This document shows, in pieces, positions 12,229-23,049 of a DNA stretch of 64,000 nt. Within the stretch, counting starts at the first letter, position 1, and every line of letters starts with the position of its first letter. The position numbers and the translations under genes were made by a program. Origin of the DNA: Congeria kusceri (taxonomy: Eukaryota > Mollusca > Bivalvia > Myida > Dreissenidae). The notes below the pieces were generated by a model that ran no database searches, was not told the DNA's origin, and saw only the letters and a program-made list of their open reading frames with translations. The stretch lies in NCBI GenBank assembly GCA_027627225.1, contig CM051034.1:19805980-19869979 (forward strand), read 5' to 3'.

Positions 12229-15200
12229 GTTTCGTAAAAAATGGATATTAAATAGTAAAGTAATATATTTTGTTTAGATCCCTTAACAAAGCAATCCATA
12301 TTCGATGTTAATACAAAATAGTATATGATGACTTTTCAACAGCGGGTGGATAAAAAAGAAATAAAAAATCAATCACAAAATAAGAGAGTAATATAAGAGA
12401 AGACAGCATTCAATTGAATGACAATTTAATCACCCAAAGGTTGGTCGTAGAGTTGATAAACAGAAGGCAATTTTCGGATGCACGAAACAATGACATGAAA
12501 CGATTATCTACATCTCTTCTTAACAAGATTTCAATACGTAGCATCATTTAGTTGATATATTAGATCATTGTCAGGCAAACTAGGAAGACAACTTATTACT
12601 AGGTGTAAAAGCCAGGGCCCATATCCACAAATCTACTAAGGAAAATCGTAGGTCGTATTTCATGGAAACTAATTATGACAAAACAATCTTTAAATAAACC
12701 AGGCCCAGACTTAAGGAATTTTATGATTTTAACTAAGGAGCTTTATGACTATGGTCCCAGAATACAAAGCCTTATTCAGTATAAAAAGATTAGATTATGT
12801 TGGAAACAATGTAAAATAGACCAAGTTTACATTTTGGTGTAATATTAAAGGAAAATAATCTCAACCTTCATGCAGCCAGGAAATACAAAAGAATATAGTT
12901 TTCCAAGAAAAACGTGAATCTGACTTAACAACTCATATTATCTGCCCCATCAAACCAGAGCACGTCCGTACTAGGTTCTTCAAGTCTTTACCACGTCCTG
13001 ATTTTCGGAAGCACGTGGTGAGAACGTGGCGAAACGGCGACATATCTGTCGATACCCCGCATATACAAGGTCCATTCTACGCTCGTATTTTGTTCAAAGC
13101 GGTCAACACCACGATAGCAGTCCTTAGTAAGCAAATACTACGTATCTACCAAGTCCACCAGGCACACGCCATGTAGGCATCACGCTAAAAATACGTCCAA
13201 CCAGTCATACAAGTTCCCCTCATCGCTTTGACTTGTATTAGCCATATGTGGTGCCATGCAAGGAGAGTTGACATCTGCTGTCCACATTCAGCCAGACACG
13301 AACCCAGCAATCCTCGACCTCCGCCGCTTATGCCTCCTTCGCGTCAGCATAACAGAAGCAATTTGGCATTCTACCACGGTCTGTTGTCCTTGGAGGAAAA
13401 TATTTGAAACATGGCATCCTTTTCGCTCATCATTTCAACATTATGTATGAAGATATGATTTTGTCCAAGCATTTATACTGTTCCAAAATACATTGGATTG
13501 ACGCAGCACTGACGCAGTGCTTACTTAGTAAATCCTGCGGCATATCGGCGCTTACCTAGCACTAACGCATAACGAACTTTGAGAGCTTGGTAAGGACCTG
13601 AAAGGACCTTAGAACGTACTGCGATAGTCTTAGAAAGATCTCTGTGAATCACGTTGACGGGAAAAGCAGATACGGGCGCGGGATGTTGTTGTAAAAATTG
13701 GATATCTCCCTTTCAAATGTGCGAGAACGCTTTTACAGTTTGCTAAGTGTAATGAGAAAAATTATTAACATCTACAACCGATGAGCATGTTACTGTAGGT
13801 GCTATTTTGTTAGTGACACCAATACTAAGATTCTACTTACAAACAAATACTTGCATACTGCAGATAATCATAATAGTGCTTAAAATATATGTTCAACATA
13901 TTAATAATCAGGATAGCGAAACAATTTTTTGGATATGGTGTTTTCTTATCAAGGTTTCCGTAAATTGCCATATATAATTATAATAGCATCAAACTTTTCA
14001 ATCTTGTACGATTAAATTAGACAGGCATCTTATATAGTCATACATCAGAATTATCGCAAATATTTGTATTAAAATAAACAGTTATAGGGCTTTGGAAAGC
14101 ATCAAAAACACTACGCGAAAAAAGTTTTTTTTCTTGTTGACTACCTATACAACAGACGCTGCATTTGCTGCTCATTTCTTATCGTTTGATTATAAAGATA
14201 GTTGATTTAAATGACATATGCATTAGTCTGAAATAATACAACACATTAAATTACGTCTAAATCCAGTTTAGTTAAATGACTCGTAAACCTATCAACCAAT
14301 CAGCAATCAGAATTTGCCATGCCCTAAACTTGGCAAACCTTTATATTTCTTTTGACACGTTATTGTGTAGGAATACACAGGATATTGTCATCGTTGTTTG
14401 TCGGGGCCATAACGATTTTGACCTCGGTCGTGGTGACAACAGGAAGCCCAGACTACTTAGGGTCCATTTCAATTGATCTCAAAGATAAAATAGTTTAATC
14501 CGTTGTCTGGTTGTGGAGATTAAACAATACTGATAAGATGATAACACAAACAGGCACTAAGTTAACAACCCCTACAGCAGATGTCTAAGACAAATCAAAT
14601 AAGGACTGTGTAAAGTTTATTTTATCAAATATCGCCCCATACTTACATTGGAACATATTTTCTAACATACATTTATCTGACACATCCTACTTAATATCAA
14701 TTGTGTCTTATGCTGTCTTATGCAATTAAAGCGTTGGTGAGTTTCTACGTCACATCCGGTATCGATATGATTGTGCGCAAAATCACGTTCGTTCATAAAA
14801 GCGTAATTTATGAAAACTGATACGAGAAGTTGATTCGTTAGGGCTAAAACTATGTTACTACAGAAAAAATAACATTTGTTAGAAGCTTGGCTGTTCACCT
14901 TTAACTGCTTTATCAATCAGAAAGTTGTACCATTTTCCATCTCAAGATTAATAAATTCCAACAATAGTATCATATTAAATGCTTAACTGAAGATTACCTT
15001 ATGAATTTTACGGATAATTATTATAAGTTCAGGATTTACTAAAGAAATGTATTCATATTTAGAAATCATCGTAATGTTAATGCGCGATTGTTAATATTAA
15101 GTATCATTTATTGATGAGAACTGTTTTCACACAACCCCTGTATCTCGTAAGATTTGAACGAACAACCGAAATACATTATTGATTCTGTATTCACATTCCG

Positions 15201-15720
15201 ACAGAATGCCCGTACGTTCTTTACTTTGAAGTGTTATAGTGTTTCTTAGACAGCTAACATTTTATTTGTTCAGCATTTACGTTCTCTTCAACTTGGTATT
15301 ATTTATATCACGCTTGTATAAACAAGCTAATACATATTGTTTGACTGATTCGCATACCCAATGTTACTACTGAAAGCATTTTTCACACAGATGTTGTAGC
15401 AAACCTCGTGTTTTTATTTATTTTTGGTGCATACAATTATCGCTTATTTCTCTGTTAAAGTACCAATATGAACATAATGGACAAGTCACATAAAATGTAG
15501 ACGATAAATTCCTTTTTATCACTACCAGAGCTTTCGCTCTATAGTCCAGTGCTTTGGAAAACACATGCTCAGCTCTGATAAATAAAGGGCTTACCTACAC
15601 CTTAAACATTTTTTCTCGTGACATGATATGTAGTACATCATACAATGACAACATTATGTTTTGAAATAAACATTAAGTGTTGTGAATTACAGTTTTGCAT
15701 ACATATTATTAATATACAAT
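12229..15720. other. Long spacer; no gene recognised
   Basis: Between 12610 and 13700 the base composition is richer in GC, and 'gggcccatatccacaaa' at its left edge resembles ends of bivalve DNA transposons, but no matching right end or transposase domain could be identified. A + frame at 13256-13450 shows no known domain. The rest is AT-rich with nothing assignable. Around 14276-14480 a short open stretch starts near a CCAAT-like 'aaccaatcagcaatc', with no other promoter evidence. Confidence 0.4.
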
Positions 15721-16710
15721 AATAGTATTTGCATGCGACATACCTTCTCATGATTTGCCTGTTACACAATTACAACAATTTTGTCAAGCATTAAAGGATT
15801 TTAAATAACTTGCCAGAAGTTATTTCAAATCCTTTCATGCTTGACAAAATTATGCTCAGAACAAAGTTTATGGATTTATGTATTCTATTTGACCTCAAAG
15901 TGTGACCCAGACCTTGGATCTAGGAAGCTGGTTCCTACACGCAACCCAACTTCTCATGATAGTACATCCATGCATGAAAATATTTGGTTCTGAATATATA
16001 TTTGACCTTGATTTTGGAAAAAAATGACCCGGTTCTTGTGCACGACACAATGTTTCATAAACCTTATCACTTCTGGAATGTTTTTTTTAAGTCCTACCGT
16101 GATGGACAAATATAATTATGATCCAATATTTGTTATATTTGACCTTTAACCTTGGTATTCCACATAAGGACAAGGTTTTGCATGTGAGACACCGTCTTAC
16201 AATGCTTATCGCTTCTGCCAAGTTAAAAATCCATCTATGCTGGAGAAAGATATACTCCGGACAAAGTGTTAAGGATTTATTTCTTATATTTGACCTTTGA
16301 CCTTGAATTATGACCTTGACCTTACACCTAGGGACCTGGTTTTTGCGCGTGACACACCCTCTCACCGTGCTTATCACATCTGCCAAGAAATTGCTGGACA
16401 AATATATGCCTCGGACAAAGCGTTCGGTATTGATTTCTTATATTTGATATTTGACCTTGAATTGTGACCTTGACTTTGGACCTAATGACCATGTTCTTGC
16501 GTGCAACACTTCATATCACCATGCTTTCAATTTTGAAAATCCATCCATTATGCCCCGGATAAAATGTTAAGGGTTGATTTCTTATATTTGACCTTTGACC
16601 TTAGATTGTGACCTTGACCTAGGACCTATAGATCTGGTTTTTGCGCGTGACACCTTTTCTTAACATGCTTGTCACTTCTGCCAAGTTATTTGAAAATCCA
16701 AGCTTCCACA
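15721..16710 (+). repeat. Family R1 repeat, + orientation (left edge of duplication unit A)
   Basis: Degenerate tandem units of roughly 120-170 bp. Each carries 'tttgaccttgacc', 'gacctggtt.ttgcgcgtgacac', 'gcttatcacttctgccaag' and 'aatccatcca.gctggacaaa'. It is collinear with 41340-42310 and inverted relative to 59090-60240. Open frames within it run on both strands and have no known domain, so it is treated as non-coding. It lies immediately left of the segment shared by both GPCR units and could have mediated the duplication by recombination (inference). Confidence 0.8.
15778..15850. repeat. Near-perfect 34-bp inverted repeat (hairpin)
   Basis: Left arm 15778-15811, loop gccag at 15812-15816, right arm 15817-15850. 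The arms pair at 32 of 34 positions. The collinear unit at 41395-41445 has only one orientation of this segment, so the palindrome arose in unit A by inverted duplication. Confidence 0.9.
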
Positions 16711-16721
16711 ATCCTAAATCT

Positions 16722-17055
16722 GAAAGTTCACCGTTTTAAAATGAGACCCTATGAAAATGGGTTAATATACTGGTATCTAACCATGAATGTTCACCCGAAA
16801 CGAAAGTAAAAGTAGCTTTTTATAATAAACACGCTAAACAGCGTTAAAGATAAACTACATGTATTTTTTAAACAGAAATATATTCTACTATCAGTATTAC
16901 GTTAATATTAGACCGATTTATGGTATGAATGAAGTTATTTCATGAAACAACTTTCATACGCGGGATTACTTCATGCGTAAGCATATTTCGCTTCTCGCGG
17001 AAAAATAATGCGGTTAAGTACAGAGGTTAGAAGTATGACGTCATCCTCTGTGTAT
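16722..17055 (+). repeat. Truncated family R3 repeat ending in a CRE-like site
   Basis: Collinear with 45757-46090 and 24298-24636: shared 'ctgaaagttcaccgttttaa', 'aaacaactttcatacg', 'gcgtaagca' and 'gacgtcatcctctgtgtata'. The full element is seen at 23840-24638. A TGACGTCA palindrome lies at 17036-17043. Confidence 0.8.
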
Positions 17056-18361
17056 AGAATGCCAATTTTCTGGACAGTTAAAACCATATTTCATTTGTAG
17101 AGTGCATTACTTCGTTATTATATTATAATTTAATTATAATGTAATTTTTAAGTGATCGCATTTTAGTTACCAGTGTGCATTGGTGTGTCTATTCGGCCAC
17201 CCATTGAATAATGGAAAATTATTGTTATTTATTATTACATTTGTGTTAGTTATTTGTAGTGTGACAATGTTATCTCATAAATACAGTTTTTGTGTTGTTG
17301 TTTTTTAAATATGATTTTGTCTTACAATATTAAAATATTTTCTCTTTGAAGTCGCTACACAGTATGTGCATAACCCGGGCATTTAGTAAAAAATACTTTT
17401 GAAACTGTAATTTAGTGCTTCTACGTCTAATACAGGATGATTTTAGTGAATTAGATCAAAGTTATTACTCAATTTCAGTTCTTTCCTCTCAAAATGAAGA
17501 CTGAACCAATTGAAAGGAAACATCTGAAAAATGTATGGTTGCTAGTGTGCCTTCCTAGTATTGGTCAGTAACTAAGTGAATGGCTGATCTCTAAATTATG
17601 TGGCCTTTATTTTGTATGAGAGCCTTGAATGAAAAGATAAAAGTCCCACTAGTATTAAAATTGTGTTCATTTAGGATATAAAACAATTTAATTAGCTCTT
17701 TAGCCGATTACACAGAAACAGAGGATATTTATTAAGTGAAACTTCGAGGGTTTTTGGTCGACATGTCGTCTTTTAGTGTTTACGTTGCGTTAAAAGAACA
17801 TTTTTAACAATATAAAAACAACAATGCAAAATAGTGTTATAAACGCAAATAAAATGAACAAACACAACAACATAAAATAAAATGATAACAGAGCTAAATG
17901 TTTTCACTATGTCTCATATTATATCAAACTGGGGCGCAAAGAAAGCCACTGACGACAAAATACTCAAATGAAAATTAACATTCTTGTAATGTTCATAATA
18001 CATTACAATATTGAATATTCCTGTATGTGGAAATATTATAATATTCTTTGAACCTCATTGTTTTATAAATGTCCTGTTAGTACACACAATCAGCACGTGA
18101 AACAAAAACTATACAGTAATTTCCTCTGAAAAAAATATATAGAGGTTTGCTAAAAGGGACATGATCGTCAAAGAGACGAACATACCTTTATAAAGTGATG
18201 CATTTTATGCAGATTGTTTAGCTATAAACAAAACATATAATAAGTTTATTATATAACGTATTATTTTGACTTTGTTAACCCAGTAATACTATTTGTAAAT
18301 ATATTTGCAAATTGCAACTATTTCGTAATGGTATTTGTTTTGAATATTAATAGTATTGTCC
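17056..18361. other. Non-coding 5' flank of GPCR copy A, shared with copy B
   Basis: Closely matches 46090-47275 with small indels. No exon seen. Both copies contain 'ttggtcgacatgtcgtctttt' and 'gtaatttcctctgaaaaaaa'-type blocks, which may include upstream regulatory DNA of the GPCR, but no core promoter could be identified. Confidence 0.5.
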
Positions 18362-19048
18362 GACAACATTAACCTGGCACTTATTTGTTTTCGTGATGTT
18401 TCGTAGATATCCGTCGTAGTAATCGGGTATGTGTTGTAAACACTGTGCTCGTTAGATAATGTTTAATCGCTATCTCGGCATACATTATTCATCTGGAATT
18501 ATAGTCTAATGGTAGAGTGCTTGCTTACTATTCAGAGAATATGGTATTCAAAACAGCATATCCATTATTCAGCGTATTTTTTGTCAGGACAATATCAGGA
18601 AATTATTATAACAGCTGTAATTGCTGTCCATTGTTTTCTGAGATAACACGGAGATTTCCTTTTAATGTGTTTGGTCTTGAGGGAGATGTCCCGCCTTTTT
18701 CTGCTATATATGTATGTTTCAAACATTATTCATTTTATTAATTGTGCAATCATAATTACGTTTTTAAACGAAAAAAAGTGAAATGCGTGCTAATAATTAT
18801 TGTGTTCAAATTAAAAAAAATAATTAAAGACTAAAATCGGATTTCGAAACTGCAACCCCACGATCCGTTAGCTACTGCTTTAACCTCTCGACCATTTAAT
18901 GTTACACGTGAATTACATTAACTCACATAATATTAAGTATATCGAGCAGTTACGAGTGATCGCGTGTATACATTTTTCCGATAAAAGGTTACGGAAACGA
19001 ACGGAGTATGCATGCGTGCCAGGTCAATTTTGGCGGACTATAATATCC
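18362..19048. mobile_element. About 690-bp insertion present only in duplication unit A
   Basis: Unit B at about 47275 runs directly from 'ttttgaattttaagagtaatgtcc' (split here) to 'ctttaactaatctgac', while unit A carries this extra block between the same flanks. Its ends show a short inverted match (acctggcac near 18371, gtgccaggt near 19016). Inside are two degenerate tRNA-like stretches: + strand near 18498-18565 (TAGTCTAATGGTAGAGTGC) and - strand near 18835-18895 (TGGTCGAGAGGTTAAAGC). It is probably a composite of SINE-type insertions; class not established. Confidence 0.55.
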
Positions 19049-19233
19049 CTTTAACTAATCTGACTATTTTTTATAACAAAAACAGGAGAAATCACTTGAT
19101 TATGATGTACAATGCTTGCTTCTGGGCACTAACATAAATGTCATTTTATATTAGATTGGATTGGTAAACGTATGAACGTCCAACACTTGATATAAGTATA
19201 ATTCATATTAAGTATAATTCAATGCTTAATTAA

Positions 19234-20504
19234 ATGGCAAGTTTGACAGCAGAGGACTTGAATAGACAAATGGTACGATCAATAGGGTGGGTTTCAGTGT
19301 TCATTGGATTGGAAATAGTTTTAGGTTTCATTGGAAATGTTATTGTTATCTACGTGTTTGGACGCTGCTACCACCACTGCAATTTCCGGTATTTTGTGTT
19401 GTGCATCGCATGTATTGACCTTCTAAGCGTCTTCACGGCAATGCCAGGTGAAATCGTAAACCAACTTTACTGGTACATTTATCCTTTGAATGAATTTGTT
19501 TGCAAAATCAAGGCTTTTCTAAACTTTTTCACTGTTTCCGCGGAAACGTTTTGTCTATGTGCTGTCGCTGTTGACAGATACCGGAAAATGTGCGAACCGC
19601 ACGGCTGGCAAATCTATCCGATCCACGCTGTTCGGTTATGCATAATTATCGTCGTGTTTGCTGCAATGGTTGCATCGCCAGTGCCGGTATTGTGGGGACT
19701 GTACACGTTCAATATAACAAACATCAGCGTCACAGTTTGCGAAAAGGACAATCGATTTGTGGAAACTGTGGATTTCATCAAATTTTTATTAACGCAGCCG
19801 CAGGAATAGTGTTAACAGTCCTCATTGTTACGAATATATTGTACTTTGTATTATATATAAAAATTCATCGATCAAACTTAAAACGCAAGCGCTCTGTTAA
19901 AGGGTCTTTACAACATGTACCTAAAGAAGGCATGGAACCAAATGCAGCTGAAGAAACTAGACTTAGCGAGTTAACGGCAACGGAGGCAACTAGTAGTTTG
20001 ACAGAAGATGATTCCGATCTTGGTGTCACGATGACAGCTATGAAAATAAACAAGTGTATACAAGGTGGTTCGAAAACGATTTTGTTTGGTCAAAGTAATA
20101 ATAGTCAAAGCGTCACAGCTTCACAATCTAATATTGAACAAAATGAAAGCGTACGAAACATACGTGATATTGTGAATAGTACGTCACCCGAGGCTAAAAC
20201 GAATAGAAAAGTGACAACATTTAGAAAACCACAATTGCGACTTCGCAGAATTACGAAAGTGACGCTTACACTCAGTGTGATATTCGGTATGACGATGGTT
20301 TTATATACAGCAATGCATATGCTTGTCGGAAAAGACAAACATAAACTACATTCGATGTCTGATAACAATAAGGCTTTATTTTATTTCGGTATAAGATTTG
20401 TATTCATAAACCACGTGATCAATCCGTTTGTGTACTGGTTCTTGGACAGTGAATTTAAAACTAAGTTAAGAAACACACTGCGTGGTTGTCGAGCGGCAAT
20501 TTAG
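19234..20504 (+). pseudogene. Class A (rhodopsin-like) orphan GPCR, copy A, broken by a 2-bp insertion
   Basis: Single-exon gene for a seven-helix receptor. From the ATG the frame is open to 19809 and carries TM1 with GNVIV (N35), TM2 with D62, the TM3 cysteine C90, V-DRY at residues 113-116, a Pro-rich TM4 and the loop-2 cysteine in VCEKD. Compared with copy B, 'tgtg' at 19767-19770 has two extra bases; this shifts the frame and stops it at 19809. The continuing frame runs to the TAG at 20502-20504 and supplies TM5, a long hydrophilic third loop, TM6 and TM7 with NPFVY. Ignoring the insertion the gene would be 422 residues, normal for the family. The ligand is unknown; relation to neuropeptide-type receptors is a guess. 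The slip lies in a TG dinucleotide, so a sequencing error is possible. If real, the product loses TM5-TM7. Confidence 0.85.
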
Positions 20505-20937
20505 CGCTGTTTACATGTTAATTTACCTAAACATTCAGCATGGCGCTTTTCTTTCTTATGTGGTTGTTAATAAATACCAATCTAATTCAAGTGCGCGATC
20601 GTCTTGACAAAAGAACATATTTAAGGATACGATTCGAATCATATTGTTATACATACTGTTGTACATTTCATTTACATCGACGGTAAACCCAGACCTAGAA
20701 ATATTTTTATTTGTGAATGATTTCGAAAATATTGTTATGGCATAACTTTCATATTAATTTAATCAAAAGACTTAAAATGAATTACAGTGTAAAATAAGGT
20801 TCCATGAATACGAGTAACTAAACGTTTACATTTTACGTGTAATATAATCTTGAGAAACGTCATAAACATTGGTTAAAGTTGTTATCTTGATTTGCTTCAC
20901 ATTTACCAAATTGACTTTCATATTTATATTATGTTAA

Positions 20938-20943
20938 AATAAA
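20938..20943 (+). promoter_or_regulatory. Polyadenylation signal AATAAA for GPCR copy A
   Basis: AATAAA about 435 bp after the stop, in a flank that stays almost identical to copy B, where the same hexamer is at 49115-49120. Confidence 0.5.
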
Positions 20944-22227
20944 GGCTCGAAAACAACTAATGAACCTGGTTGTCTGACAATTTCTTTGAATAAAAAGAGC
21001 CAATGTATATCATGCTTAATTGCATATAATTATGTTTATAGCATACAACGTATGATTTGTGCATTGTATTCAAGCCATCAAATTAAAATAAATGTTTTTC
21101 TAATTTGCTAGTATAGAATTGTTTTATGTTTCTGTTAATATGCATACTTGATTTCATTATACATCATTTAGTTTATGTTGCTATATTAAAAATTATGAAC
21201 GATGTTATTTTAATGTAATATGTATTTTTTGTTTTATTTTATTTTACGAGTGCTCGCATTCTGCATTTGTATTGTAATACAAATAATACCTTAATTATGT
21301 ATTACATTTTTAGCAAAAGCCTAATAACTGGTAATTGTGCAGAGAATATAGTATAAGGTAGGAACGCTTATGAGATCATATAAATGTTCAGTGGATATAG
21401 CTCTTAAGCTCTCGTATATTTATCACAGTATTCTGTGTAATTCCATTTTACGGTAAGGCTTGCATTGATATGATTGTTAAAGTGCAATCTCATTAAAATC
21501 ATCTCCAGTCCTTTAGCTTCTATATTATTCGCTGACTGGATCTGATGATATCGCATTAGGAGTCACGTTCAGATGACCTTTTCCGGAGCCAATCAAATTG
21601 TTGCCTTCAAAATATTGAGGTATAACTTATATATAGAACACAAAAACTATGCACAAAAGTAACGTGAACTTCGGGTCTCTAGTGGCCTAAGGTACCACTA
21701 TATCCATTGTTGTCCACACGAAAATTAACTGTAAATGATTTATTCCCGAGGATCAGTTGGAAAGGCATCACTTTTTTTAAACCGTGGTCAAACTTTGCTG
21801 TACAAAAAGCAATTTTATTGGGTGCAACAGGGCTGAGATTTGTATTGTTCGGAAGGTCATTTGAACATGACCTGTTATACGATGCCTTCAGATCCTAACA
21901 ACGTTAGGATTTGATATTAATGAGATTGGTTAAAGTGATGATGATACAAATTCGACGGTAGTTGAATGCCATTTTAAAAAGTAGTATTTCTTTTTTTAGT
22001 GCATACTAATATTTTTGTCGACCAGATAACAGTTTGTAGGTGACTTTTGAAAATCAACATTCAGAAAAGATTTAACTGATTGTATCAGTCGCTATTTGTA
22101 TGTGTTAGTGTTCATTTGCGGCTCACTTTAACGTTTAAACAAAACCTAGTGAGACACCTATTGAGCAGGTCTTGTTTGAAGGCGTTTCAACACTTGGAGG
22201 AAATCAGTTTCTTACATAATGAATATA
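20944..22227. other. Convergent intergenic segment, conserved between units
   Basis: Lies between the 3' ends of the GPCR and the receptor gene and aligns throughout with 49121-50393. A 63-codon open stretch at 21707-21898 is kept in unit B (49883-50074) with few changes, but it starts with TTG rather than ATG and has no recognised domain. No gene is called. Confidence 0.5.
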
Positions 22228-22233
22228 TTTATT
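22228..22233 (-). promoter_or_regulatory. Polyadenylation signal for receptor copy 1
   Basis: tttatt on +, that is AATAAA on the minus strand, about 250 bp beyond the stop; conserved at 50394-50399 in copy 2. Confidence 0.45.
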
Positions 22234-22481
22234 ATACTATTTTTACAACCATACTTAACAACGGAATGGTTAAAAAACATAAACTTTTTAAAAAAATCAT
22301 TGTTCATTTCTATGACATAGACACACCCACTTATATGCGTAACATCAGTAGCCTGATAAACTTCAACAAACAAACGGAACGACGAAACCATGTAGAAGAA
22401 ACAAATTCATGAGTTCGATTCCAATGAAATTGCAGATATATACAGTATATGTAAGCAAAAAGTATATGTATATACACTAGG

Positions 22482-23049
22482 TTAAGGATTTACGTTCAGT
22501 TTATCGTAATCACTCACCGCTGGTGCGCGCTGTTTTTGGTTACACGAAGCAACGTTGTACGCGTTTTCATGGAAACTGTTACCAATGTGACTATATTCGT
22601 TAATGGTTACTGAATCGGGTGCGTCTGAGAAATTAACACTGTCATATTCGTCACTCATGACATTTGTGTTACAGTAGACGTGTCCCAAGCCGTCGTCGTC
22701 GTTAGTAAAAGACGTCTTTATGACTGTAATGTCACTTTTGAACCGTTTGTTGTTCTCTTTAACTGACTGTGTAAACAGTCTGTTCTCTTTTGTTAATGTC
22801 TTATTTGCCTTTTCACCATGCACACTAAAGTCATAGGCATTGTCACGTTCACAACCAATAACAGTTTGTTGAAAACGGTTTGCTTCGTGTTGCTGTCGCT
22901 TCGCCGGGACAGCGTAATCGTTTTTCTCACTATTCTGCGGTGAGGGTGGCACAGGTTTCCTTGGTGTGATATCATGGCGTCTGACGTCATACATGGCGTT
23001 GATCTCTGGGTGAGCTGGTGCGTTCGTATTATCGGACTTACGCCTTTTT
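22482..23049 (-). CDS. Receptor copy 1, exon 8: cytoplasmic tail with conserved tyrosines
   Basis: Acceptor TTGCTTTAG; stop at 22484-22482. About 188 residues. Tyrosine contexts shared with copy 2 include YAV, AYDF, VYCNT (YxN, Grb2-SH2-like), EYDSV, EYSHI, AYNVA and SDYDKL. The last fits the loose ITIM pattern S-x-Y-x-x-L. KPVPPSP fits a class I SH3 ligand. Spacing does not make a canonical ITAM. Confidence 0.85.

Noticed and set aside
12950..13450. Possible transposase or host gene in the GC-richer stretch
   Set aside because: Three-frame reading on both strands gave no recognisable motif order; left as unassigned.
19865..20368. Antisense frames across the GPCR third loop and TM6
   Set aside because: Shadow of the GPCR coding strand.
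21707..21898. 63-codon frame conserved in unit B
   Set aside because: Begins with TTG, shows no domain, and lies in a flank conserved as a whole; no evidence of translation.
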